From: Trebonia kvetii
GTDB taxonomy: Bacteria; Actinomycetota; Actinomycetes; Streptosporangiales; Streptosporangiaceae
Assembly (NCBI RefSeq): GCF_007827045.1
Contig: NZ_RPFW01000001.1
Span: forward strand, 1,650,519-1,714,518
Direction of reading: 5' to 3'
Length of the DNA: 64,000 nucleotides
Shown here: piece by piece, positions 44,402-51,572 of the stretch
How positions within the stretch are numbered: position 1 is the stretch's first letter
How the letters are laid out: every line of letters begins with the position of its first letter
The notes under the pieces: model-generated
Databases searched by the model: none
Seen by the model: the letters and a program-made list of their open reading frames with translations, nothing else
Told to the model about the DNA's origin: nothing
Position numbers and translations under genes: made by a program

Positions 44402-45337
44402 TCAGCCGCCAGCCACGGCGGCAGGGGACGCGACCACGCTGGTGCCCGCCGTCCCGCTGACGATCTCCGCGATGTCGTCGAGCGCGCCGATCGCGGCCCG
44501 CTTGCCCGTCCTCGTCGCGAACCGTGCCGCGGCCTCGACCTTCGGGCCCATGGACCCGGCGGGGAACTCGTGCCCGGCCAGTTCCTCCACGGTCACCCGG
44601 GAGAGGCGGCGCTGGCCCGGGGTGCCCCAGTCGAGATAGACGCCGTCCACATCGGTCGCCATCACGAACAGGTCGGCGCCCACGTCCTCGGCGAGCAGTT
44701 CGCTGGCGAAGTCCTTGTCGATTACCGCCTCGACGCCGAGCAGCTCACCTGAGCCCGCGGTCGGCAGCACCGTGGGAATGCCACCGCCGCCGGCGCAGAT
44801 GACCACCGCGCCGCGCTCGAGCAGCCAGGTGACCGGCTGGATCTCCAGGATCTGCACCGGCCGCGGCGAAGGCACCACCCGCCGCCAGGAGGCCCCGTCC
44901 TGGCGGAAGCTCCATCCCTTGGCGGCGGCGAGCGTGTCGGCCGCCGCCTTCTCGTACTCCGGGCCGACGAACTTCGTCGGGTTGCCGAATGCCGGGTCTG
45001 CCGGGTCGACCGCGACCATGGTGAGCAGGGTCACCACTGGGCTGCCCGGCGGCAGCATGGCACGCAGTTCCTGCTGGATGAGGTAGCCGATCATGCCCTG
45101 GGTGCCGGCGTCGAGCACGTCAAGCGGGTAGGGCTCGGCGCCGTCGTACGCCTCGGCCTGCAGCGAGAGCAGGCCCACTTGCGGACCGTTGCCGTGCACC
45201 ACCACGACGTCGTGCTCCGCGGCGAGCGGCGCGATCGCATGCGCCGCGATCCTGACGTTCCGCCGTTGCACCTCTGTCGTTATCGGGTCGCTGCGACGCA
45301 GCAGCGCGTTGCCGCCAAGGGCGAGCACGATGCGCAT
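44402..45337 (-). CDS. arcC: Carbamate kinase
   Basis: The 311-residue enzyme shows MRIVLALGGNALLRR, IVHGNGPQVG-type VVVHGNGPQVGLLSLQ, IQQELRAMLPPG, FVGPEYEKAAADTLAAAKGW, VICAGGGGIPTVL, VIDKDFASELLAEDVGADLF, and GSMGPKVEAAARFA. It makes ATP from carbamoyl phosphate. No arginine deiminase or ornithine carbamoyltransferase gene is nearby, so the usual arginine fermentation context is absent. ATG 45337 follows GGAGGAGG at a good distance; a more upstream frame start is unlikely. The neighbour is a P-type ATPase, a combination compatible with energy or ion stress. Confidence 0.94.
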   Translation of the reverse strand: MRIVLALGGNALLRRSDPITTEVQRRNVRIAAHAIAPLAAEHDVVVVHGNGPQVGLLSLQAEAYDGAEPYPLDVLDAGTQGMIGYLIQQELRAMLPPGSPVVTLLTMVAVDPADPAFGNPTKFVGPEYEKAAADTLAAAKGWSFRQDGASWRRVVPSPRPVQILEIQPVTWLLERGAVVICAGGGGIPTVLPTAGSGELLGVEAVIDKDFASELLAEDVGADLFVMATDVDGVYLDWGTPGQRRLSRVTVEELAGHEFPAGSMGPKVEAAARFATRTGKRAAIGALDDIAEIVSGTAGTSVVASPAAVAGG

Positions 45338-45493
45338 ACCAGCCTCCTCCCGCGCGGTGACGGCCAACCCTCACCAGGACCTCATTACTGATCTTTTGCC
45401 TGGCCGTCGCGTGTGGGCGTCATCTCCCCGGGGTGATCTTTCGCTGCGGAGGACACACCTGCTACCGGAACGAGGGAACCGGCTCCGGCTCTG

Positions 45494-45886
45494 TCAGGCC
45501 CGCGAGCGTTCAACGGCCGCGAAGTCCTCCAGGCAGTTGTGGACCGTCATCAGGAGCATCGGCACCGCGAGATTCCACTCGTCGGAGGGCCGCACGCGCT
45601 CCTGCAGCTCCCTGGCGGCGTGCGCCTCGTCGATGGCAAGCTCGAGCTGCCCGGTCATGGCATGCTGGAAGGCGCGGATCGCGGTGAACCGGGCCGCGAG
45701 CCTGGGATCGGCCTGATCGGGCGGCTGAACCCGCTCCAGCACGTCTAGGTACTGGCCGGCCCGCCCAGTGTCCCCCAAGAGCAGCAGGTCAGCGGCCACC
45801 GCGAGCAGCCGGTCCGGCGCCTCGGCGAGTTGCGCGCTGCCAACCTTGGCAAGGTCGAGCGGCCCTGGCATAACCGGATCGGCCAC
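45494..45886 (-). pseudogene. Remnant of a LuxR/MalT-type regulator (TPR part)
   Basis: The 130-residue frame resembles the central helical-repeat region of large LuxR-family (MalT/LAL) regulators: DRLLAVAADLLLLGDTGRAG, ARFTAIRAFQHAMTGQLELA, AHAARELQERVRPSDEWNLA. Both the ATPase domain and the C-terminal LuxR helix-turn-helix are missing, and it stops at VERSRA. It therefore looks like an internal fragment left after deletion. It abuts a second unrelated fragment on the opposite strand at about 45887. Confidence 0.6.
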
Positions 45887-45887
45887 G

Positions 45888-46184
45888 AAGTGCTCCTACG
45901 GAGTGCCCGAGGCGGAGGACAGGGTGCGCGCCTACCGGATGTGGGCCACCAACGCGGCCAAGCGGGTGTTCGTCGGCTCGGACCGGATGCGCTCGTTCCT
46001 CGCGGTGATCACCGGGTTCCTCTCGCTGCCTATGCACAACTTCCTCCGCTCCAAGCCGGCCTGGAGGGTGTTCAACGAGGGCCAGAACAAGGAGCTCACC
46101 GACGCCTTCTACATCGTGGCCGCCCCCGCCTACGTGCAGCGGATCCACAACGTCAACCTCGGACTGTCCTTCCAGCGCGAATAG
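45888..46184 (+). pseudogene. C-terminal gene fragment of unknown family
   Basis: The frame from about 45888 (KCSYGVPEAEDRVRAYRM) to the stop after LGLSFQRE is protein-like: NAAKRVFVGSDRMRSFLAVI, TGFLSLPMHNFLRSKPAWRV, FYIVAAPAYVQRIHNVNLG. There is no start codon or ribosome site with similarity before it, and upstream sequence belongs to the LuxR remnant. I do not recognise the family. It reads as the C-terminal end of a larger enzyme cut by a rearrangement. A terminator follows. Confidence 0.5.
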
Positions 46185-46199
46185 CGGAAGACCCAGCGG

Positions 46200-46225
46200 G
46201 GCCGCACTCGACGCAGAGTGCGGCC
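46200..46225. terminator. Terminator hairpin
   Basis: GGCCGCACTC/GAGTGCGGCC, perfect 10-bp stem with loop GACGCA, between converging reading frames. Confidence 0.75.
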
Positions 46226-46258
46226 TCGTTGCCTGCACGCTGCTGAGCGTCTGGTTCG

Positions 46259-46864
46259 CTACGCGGGACGGACCGGGCGGCCGAGATAGGCGATGAGGCG
46301 CTCGCCGGAACTGGACCGTGCGGGCGCCTGGACGGGCGCGGAGAACAGCGGCTCCCTGCCGAGGCGCGGGACAAGCAGGCCGACCTGTGTCAGCAGGTAG
46401 GCGGCCAGGTCCTCGGGAAGCGGGAGGCGCTGGCCGCACGCCTGAGAGATGTCCCATGCATGCACGGCGATCTCCAGCACGCCAACCGTCCGCAGGCAGT
46501 CAATCGGCAGCGGGTAGCCTTCGACGCTGACCAGGCAGCCGCTGTCCGCCTGAGCCGAGGCGTCGAGCAGCTCGGCGGCGCGACGCCGGAAGGCACCGAC
46601 CAGGTCCGCAGCGGAACGGGCAGGATCCGGCGGCGCGGCGGCTGGCGGCTCGGCGATCCGCTGAGCGGTGAGGCCCTCAAGCAGGACCGCGAGCGAGTCG
46701 TCGCCGTGTTCCAGGAGCATGCGAAGGTTCCACGCACGGCACGGTGTCGGGCTCGACAGCAGTCGCGCGCTGACAGCGCTAAGCACGACGTCGGCATATT
46801 CGACAGCCTCGCTGAGGCGGCGATGCTCCCGGCCAGGCCAGCGCACGGCATCGGGCACGGTCAC
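46259..46864 (-). CDS. TIGR03086-type protein (mycothiol-dependent maleylpyruvate isomerase family)
   Basis: The 201-residue protein has a DinB/MDMPI-like four-helix arrangement: TPCRAWNLRMLLEHGDDSLA with the conserved His, then VLEIAVHAWDISQACGQRLP with a second metal-binding His near residue 138. Members often depend on mycothiol, or are metal-binding proteins of unknown substrate. GTG 46864 overlaps the stop of the sigma factor gene (GTGA), so the pair is translationally coupled. The sigma factor probably controls the pair. Confidence 0.82.
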   Translation of the reverse strand: MTVPDAVRWPGREHRRLSEAVEYADVVLSAVSARLLSSPTPCRAWNLRMLLEHGDDSLAVLLEGLTAQRIAEPPAAAPPDPARSAADLVGAFRRRAAELLDASAQADSGCLVSVEGYPLPIDCLRTVGVLEIAVHAWDISQACGQRLPLPEDLAAYLLTQVGLLVPRLGREPLFSAPVQAPARSSSGERLIAYLGRPVRPA

Positions 46865-47898
46865 TGGCCGGTCACCAGGTTCGCGCCAGCGGCGGGCAGT
46901 TCGGCGGGGAGGCCGAACGCGGCGAACAGGCCGGGATCGAGGAAGGCGACAATGCCTTCCACGCGCGATCCGCGCAGGGTGAGGACCTGGACGCAGTAGG
47001 CGCGTCGGGCGCCGTCCTGCGCCCGACGGTAGATGGCGAGCGCGGGCTGGCCGTTTGCGACGGCCGGAACCGCGGTGAATACGCCAGGAGCGGTGAGCAC
47101 TTCGGTGCCGAGGAAAAGGCCAACGTTGTCCTGGCCGCGGAACCAGTCGGTCATCGGCGGCATCTCGAGGGTGGCGTCCTCATGCAGCAACTCGATGAGG
47201 GCCGCGACGTCGGCGTTCTCGATGGCAGCCGCGTACCGGCCGATAAGCGCCCGGTCCGCCTGGCCGGGCGGCTCGCTGATCTCGTCCGCCTCGGGAGCCT
47301 CCCGCTTGAGCTGGTCCCTGGCCCGCTGCAGCGCGCTGTTGACCGCGGTCACGCTGACGCCGAGCAACTCGGCGACCTCGGCGGACCGCCAGCCGAGCAC
47401 ATCGCGCAGGATCAGCACCGTTCGCTGCCTGACGGGCAGCCGCTGCAACGCGGCGATCATCGCGAGCCGCAGGCCAGAGCGCGCAGCCGTGACCGCCGCG
47501 GGATCGGCCGACTCCGGCCGCAGCAGCGCGTCGGGGAACGGCTCGAGCCAGGTCACCTCCGGCGCCGGCGGCCCGATGGGCCCCGTCGGGTCGTCGTTCG
47601 GCGCGCCTAGTCCCGATGGCAGCGGGCGCCGCTGCCGCTGCTCCATCGCCCGTAGGCAGGCGTTGGTCGCGATCCGGTACAGCCAGGTGCGCAGCGAGGA
47701 ACGGCCCTCGAAGCTGCCATAGCTGCGCCAGGCGCGCAGCAGCGTCTCCTGCACCTGATCCTCGGCGTCCTGAACGGAGCCGAGCATCCGGTAGCAGTGG
47801 ACGAGCAGCTCCGACCGGAACTGATCGGTCAGCAGCGCGAACTCCTCACTGTCCGGGCCGGCTCCATTGCCCGGATCGGCTTGCGTCGTCGTCTGCAT
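46861..47898 (-). CDS. ECF sigma factor with SnoaL-like C-terminal domain
   Basis: The 345-residue sigma factor has sigma2 (LLVHCYRMLGSVQDAEDQVQ, ETLLRAWRSYGSFEGRSSLR, TWLYRIATNACLRAMEQ), sigma4 (LPVRQRTVLILRDVLGWRSA, LLGVSVTAVNSALQRARDQL) and a SnoaL/NTF2-like tail from about residue 220 (RYAAAIENADVAALIELLHE, PMTDWFRGQDNVGLFL). This corresponds to the SigJ/SigG-like and ECF41/56-type groups, in which the tail regulates the factor instead of an anti-sigma protein. ATG 47898 has GGAG 6 bases before. It is divergent from the TrpB2 gene with a 246-base spacer. Confidence 0.93.
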   Translation of the reverse strand: MQTTTQADPGNGAGPDSEEFALLTDQFRSELLVHCYRMLGSVQDAEDQVQETLLRAWRSYGSFEGRSSLRTWLYRIATNACLRAMEQRQRRPLPSGLGAPNDDPTGPIGPPAPEVTWLEPFPDALLRPESADPAAVTAARSGLRLAMIAALQRLPVRQRTVLILRDVLGWRSAEVAELLGVSVTAVNSALQRARDQLKREAPEADEISEPPGQADRALIGRYAAAIENADVAALIELLHEDATLEMPPMTDWFRGQDNVGLFLGTEVLTAPGVFTAVPAVANGQPALAIYRRAQDGARRAYCVQVLTLRGSRVEGIVAFLDPGLFAAFGLPAELPAAGANLVTGQ

Positions 47899-48144
47899 AT
47901 GCCACTCCGTTTTGCGTCGTCCTCGAGGAAAAGGCGGGCGGTCCTGCCCCCGTCTGTACAGATCCCCGCGGAGGGCAGAACTCACCGGTCATTGGCGCCA
48001 GAACCGGCTAGTCGGCCATTCCCACGGGGCTATTGGTGCTCGCATCGCTGGCGTATGGTGCGGAGGAAGACGTGCGCCGCAGCCTTCACTGGTGTCCTGA
48101 CAGGCATCAGGTGCTGCATCCGCAAACGAGAGATGGAGCAGACC

Positions 48145-49506
48145 GTGACTGAGCGGACAAAGTTCATCCTTGATGAGTCGCAGATACCGGCCCAGTGGTA
48201 CAACGTCATCCCCGACCTGCCCGCGCCGCCACCGCCGCCGCTGCACCCGGGTACGCTCCAGCCGGTCGGGCCTGACGACCTCGCGCCGCTGTTCCCGATG
48301 GAGCTGATCGGCCAGGAGGTCACCGCCGATCCGTATGTCGACATTCCCGGCGAGGTCATCGACGTCTACAAGCTGTGGCGGCCGACGCCGCTGTTCCGGG
48401 CCCGCCGGCTGGAGAAGCTGCTCAACACGCCCGCCCGGATCTACTACAAGTACGAGGGCGTCTCCCCCGCCGGGTCGCACAAGCCGAACACCGCTGTCCC
48501 GCAGGCCTACTACAACTCGGTTGAGGGCACCAAGCGGCTCACCACGGAGACAGGAGCGGGACAGTGGGGCAGCGCGCTGGCGTTCGCGACGGCACAGTAC
48601 GGGCTTGACTGCGAGATCTGGATGGTCCGCGCCTCCTACGACCAGAAGCCCTACCGCCGCACGATGATGCAGACCTGGGGCGCGACCGTGCACCCGTCAC
48701 CGTCGCGGGCCACCCAGGCGGGACTGTCCGTCCTTGCCGCCGACCCGGACTCGCCCGGATCGCTCGGCATCGCGATCTCGGAGGCGGTCGAGGCCGCGGC
48801 CGGGTCCGCGGAGACGCGCTACGCACTCGGTTCTGTGCTGAACCACGTGCTCATGCACCAGACCGTGATCGGCCAGGAGGCCGTGGCGCAGTTCGGGATG
48901 GCCGGCGAGACCGGTCCTGACCTGATCGTAGGGTGTACCGGCGGCGGGTCGAACTTCGCCGGGCTGTTCTTCCCGTTCCTGCGGGAAAAGCTGGCGGGGC
49001 GGATAAACCCGGTGATCCGGGCCGTCGAGCCGTCCGCATGCCCGTCGTTCACCCGCGGTATCTACGCCTACGACTTCGGCGACACGGCGGGATTCACGCC
49101 GCTGCTGAAGATGCACACGCTCGGGCACCAGTTCATCCCCGACCCAGTGCACGCGGGCGGGCTGCGCTACCACGGCATGTCGCCGCTGCTGTCCCACATG
49201 TACGAACTCGGGCTGTTCGAGGCGGTCGCCAAGCCGCAGCGGGAGTGCTTCGCCGCCGCGATCACGTTCGCGCGGGCAGAGGGCATCATCCCGGCGCCCG
49301 AGCCGTCGCACGCGATCGCCGCAGTGGTGGAGGAGGCGAAGAGGTGCGCGGAGAGCGGTGAGGAGAAGGTCATCCTGACCGCGCTGTGCGGTCACGGGCA
49401 TTTCGACATGGTCGCCTACGAGCGGTACCTGTCGGGCGAGATGACCGACTTCGACCTGCCGCAGGAGCGGATCGACGCGGCGCTGGCGAACCTGCCGGCG
49501 GTTTAG
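48145..49506 (+). CDS. trpB: Tryptophan synthase beta-like protein TrpB2
   Basis: The 453-residue PLP enzyme belongs to the long TrpB2 branch (N-terminal TERTKFILDESQIPAQWYNV; LWRPTPLFRARRLEKLL). The PLP lysine is in EGVSPAGSHKPNTAVPQAYY, with TETGAGQWGSALAFA and the phosphate loop VGCTGGGSNFAGL. TrpB2 proteins synthesise tryptophan from indole and serine, but usually lack the TrpA contact surface. No trpA, trpC or other trp gene is nearby, fitting an indole-scavenging role. GTG 48145 with GGAG six bases upstream gives the family N-terminus; an ATG at 48133 is the alternative. Confidence 0.93.
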   Translation: MTERTKFILDESQIPAQWYNVIPDLPAPPPPPLHPGTLQPVGPDDLAPLFPMELIGQEVTADPYVDIPGEVIDVYKLWRPTPLFRARRLEKLLNTPARIYYKYEGVSPAGSHKPNTAVPQAYYNSVEGTKRLTTETGAGQWGSALAFATAQYGLDCEIWMVRASYDQKPYRRTMMQTWGATVHPSPSRATQAGLSVLAADPDSPGSLGIAISEAVEAAAGSAETRYALGSVLNHVLMHQTVIGQEAVAQFGMAGETGPDLIVGCTGGGSNFAGLFFPFLREKLAGRINPVIRAVEPSACPSFTRGIYAYDFGDTAGFTPLLKMHTLGHQFIPDPVHAGGLRYHGMSPLLSHMYELGLFEAVAKPQRECFAAAITFARAEGIIPAPEPSHAIAAVVEEAKRCAESGEEKVILTALCGHGHFDMVAYERYLSGEMTDFDLPQERIDAALANLPAV

Positions 49507-49811
49507 GCCGCTCGCCGCACGCCTGTAGGCGCGATCCGCTACAGCCAGCCTGAGTTGGCTGCCACGCGGATGGCGCCTACCCGGTGCCTGCGTCGGTCAG
49601 GAACTGCGGGTCAACAGGTGACGTCTACGGTTACCGGGGTGTTGGCTATGTCGGCGTTCCTGTTGGAGATTGGGACGCGCACCGCCGAGGGCAACGTGCT
49701 CCACAGCCTCGGCTCGCGCTGCTCGGCGAGGCCTGGGCCCGGTAGTCAGGCACTCGCATCACCTGCCGGGGCCAGGTGGCCGGCCCAGTGGGCCGGGTGA
49801 TCGGGGAAACG
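49507..49811. other. Spacer between convergent genes, no clear gene
   Basis: About 305 bases between trpB and the reductase gene. Weak hairpins TGTAG/CTACA and CAGCCAGC/GTTGGCTG (about 49522-49560) may terminate trpB. A plus-strand open frame (49555-49800) containing MSAFLLEIGTRTAEGN has no ribosome site and no recognisable family; I leave it unannotated. Confidence 0.4.
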
Positions 49812-50789
49812 TCAGATGGTGATGATGCCCTTGCCGGTGGCATGGCCGGCCGCGATTTGCCTGATGGCCTCGGCGGCGTCGGCGAGAGCGTAGGTGCGGT
49901 CGATGACAGGCGTGATCGCGCCGGACTCGGCGAGCTGCGCAAGGGCCTGGTAGTCGGTGGCGCTCTCCCTGGCGATAAAGGCTCGCAGCCGCTGGCCGGT
50001 GAACAAGGAGAGGAACGGAGCGCGCAGTTGACGGCCCATGCCCGCGATGACGGGGCGGTCGTAGCGGTCACCGCCGGTCAGGACGAGAACGCCGCGCGGC
50101 GCCAGGGCGCGGCGGAGCGCGGACAGCGGGCGGCTGCCGGATATGTCGATGATCACGTCGTAGCGGTTGCCGTCGCCGTCGATCTCCTGCCGGGTGTAGT
50201 CGATCACGCTGTCGGCTCCGACCGACCGCACCAGGTCCGCCTTCGCCGGGCCGCAGACGCCGGTCACGCTCGCGCCGCGCGCCGTTGCGAGCTGCACGGC
50301 GAATGTCCCGACGCCGCCTCCCGCGCCGGTAATCAGGACGCGCTGTCCGGACTGCACCTTCGCCTGGTCCCGCACGGCCTGGAGCGCGGTGAGCGCGGAG
50401 ACGGGCAGCGCGGCCGCCTGCTCGAAGGTCACGGTCGCCGGCTTGGCCGCCAGCCGGTCCTCCCTGGCCACCGCGTACTCCGCGAACGATCCGGTCCTGC
50501 AGGTGCCGAATACCTCGTCGCCCGGCTGGAACCGGGTAGCGCCCGGGCCTGCCGCGATGACCACCCCGGATAGGGCCAGGCCGCGCACGGACACCTTCGG
50601 CCGCCGGAAGCCGAACCCGATCACCCGCATCAGATAGGGGACGCCGGTCATCATGTGCCACACGCCGGGATCGGCGCTCGCGGCGCGGACCTGGACGAGG
50701 ACCTCACCGTCGCCGGGCGACGGCCGGCCGATTTCACGGAGCTTGAGGACGTCGGCGGAGCCGTACACGTCCTGGACGATCGCTTTCAT
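49812..50789 (-). CDS. Medium-chain NAD(P)H-dependent reductase (quinone oxidoreductase type)
   Basis: The 325-residue protein is a zinc-free MDR: GroES-like N-terminus (VLKLREIGRPSPGDGEVLVQ, GLALSGVVIAAGPGATRFQP, GDEVFGT) and Rossmann domain with ITGAGGGVGTFAVQLATARG. No catalytic-zinc cysteine pattern is seen. Such enzymes reduce quinones or enones with NADPH. ATG 50789 overlaps the stop of the XRE regulator gene (ATGA), so it is the third gene of an operon with a regulator and a membrane protein. Confidence 0.9.
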   Translation of the reverse strand: MKAIVQDVYGSADVLKLREIGRPSPGDGEVLVQVRAASADPGVWHMMTGVPYLMRVIGFGFRRPKVSVRGLALSGVVIAAGPGATRFQPGDEVFGTCRTGSFAEYAVAREDRLAAKPATVTFEQAAALPVSALTALQAVRDQAKVQSGQRVLITGAGGGVGTFAVQLATARGASVTGVCGPAKADLVRSVGADSVIDYTRQEIDGDGNRYDVIIDISGSRPLSALRRALAPRGVLVLTGGDRYDRPVIAGMGRQLRAPFLSLFTGQRLRAFIARESATDYQALAQLAESGAITPVIDRTYALADAAEAIRQIAAGHATGKGIITI

Positions 50790-51019
50790 TGAGAGTCCTC
50801 CTCGGAGGTGTCGGGGTAATGGAAGACGTCATCGAGCGGCACCTTGAACACGCGGGCGATAAGGAAGGCCATCTCAAGCGACGGCGAATACCGGCCCTGC
50901 TCGATGGCGATGATGGTCTGCCTGGTCACGCCGATGCGGTCGGCGAGCTCGGCCTGCGTCATCTCACCGCTGGCGAACCGCAGGGCCCGGAGGGAGTTCG
51001 TGACCCTTGTCGGCTTCAC
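50786..51019 (-). CDS. XRE-family helix-turn-helix regulator
   Basis: The 77-residue protein is a minimal XRE/Cro-type regulator: LRFASGEMTQAELADRIGVT, RQTIIAIEQGRYSPSLEMAF, LIARVFKVPLDDVFHY. Small regulators of this type are commonly encoded next to small membrane proteins. The GTG at 51019 overlaps the stop of the membrane protein gene (GTGA). It most likely binds the palindrome over the operon's -35 region. Confidence 0.9.
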   Translation of the reverse strand: MKPTRVTNSLRALRFASGEMTQAELADRIGVTRQTIIAIEQGRYSPSLEMAFLIARVFKVPLDDVFHYPDTSEEDSQ

Positions 51020-51444
51020 CACTGCGGGACGCCCGTCCGGTAGGCGATGACCTTGGTGACGGAACCCAGGATCGCCGAGAGGAAAAAGCACAGGTAGATC
51101 ACGTTGGCGATCCAGAACCGGTCCCATCCGGCGATCGCCATGAGCATCGCCGCGACCGCGCCGATCACCACGAAGGACGAACCGACGCGGTCGCCGAGCG
51201 TGCCGATCTGCCGGTCGCGCTCATCGCTGAGGCGGGAGTCACCGCGGTTCACGACCCCCAGTGCCGTCTCGGCCACGACCGAGGCGCCGATAGCCGCGCC
51301 GACCGTCCACAGCAGCGCGGCGGCGTACGGGACCCGGACCAGCGGATGGCCGCCGGCCCGGCTGAGGATCACCGCCGCATAGACGCCGTACGCGGCCGCC
51401 GATACCACCAGCATGATCCACGCGCGCTTTTCCTGGTGGGTCAC
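51016..51444 (-). CDS. Small four-helix membrane protein
   Basis: The 142-residue protein has four membrane segments in two pairs (AWIMLVVSAAAYGVYAAVIL, VPYAAALLWTVGAAIGASVV; SFVVIGAVAAMLMAIAGWDR, FWIANVIYLCFFLSAILGSV) joined by a charged loop GDSRLSDERDRQIGTLGDRV. This DERD-type loop is characteristic of DUF2178-like proteins found beside XRE regulators. GTG 51444 has GGGAGG four bases upstream. It is the first gene of the three-gene operon with the XRE regulator and the MDR enzyme. Confidence 0.8.
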   Translation of the reverse strand: MTHQEKRAWIMLVVSAAAYGVYAAVILSRAGGHPLVRVPYAAALLWTVGAAIGASVVAETALGVVNRGDSRLSDERDRQIGTLGDRVGSSFVVIGAVAAMLMAIAGWDRFWIANVIYLCFFLSAILGSVTKVIAYRTGVPQW

Positions 51445-51480
51445 GGCCCCTCCCGATGTCTAAAATTCTTTACATGCAAG

Positions 51481-51509
51481 AGCGTAAGCCTTGTTTGACA
51501 TGATGTCAA
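51481..51509 (-). promoter_or_regulatory. Promoter of the membrane protein-XRE-reductase operon
   Basis: On the minus strand TTGACA (51509-51504) and TACGCT (51486-51481) are 17 bases apart, a near-consensus vegetative promoter about 37 bases before GTG 51444. Confidence 0.65.
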
Positions 51510-51510
51510 A
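51494..51510. promoter_or_regulatory. Operator palindrome over the -35 box
   Basis: TTTGACATGATGTCAAA is a perfect palindrome with 8-bp arms and a single central base. It covers the -35 hexamer of the XRE operon, so a bound repressor would block polymerase. The XRE protein of the operon is the natural candidate (inference). Confidence 0.6.
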
Positions 51511-51534
51511 AATATCTGACATCGACGACCGTGC

Positions 51535-51565
51535 TTGACCTCAACCGCAGTTGAGGTTCTACTCT
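51535..51565 (+). promoter_or_regulatory. MerR/SoxR-type promoter of the MFS exporter
   Basis: TTGACC (51535-51540) and TACTCT (51560-51565) are separated by 19 bases, the long spacer of MerR-activated promoters. The spacer region contains ACCTCAACCGCAGTTGAGGT (51538-51557), a perfect 8-bp-arm palindrome of the CCTCAA-N6-TTGAGG form known for SoxR. The GTG start of the exporter lies seven bases after the -10 box, so the transcript should be leaderless. Confidence 0.7.
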
Positions 51566-51572
51566 CGGCCTG

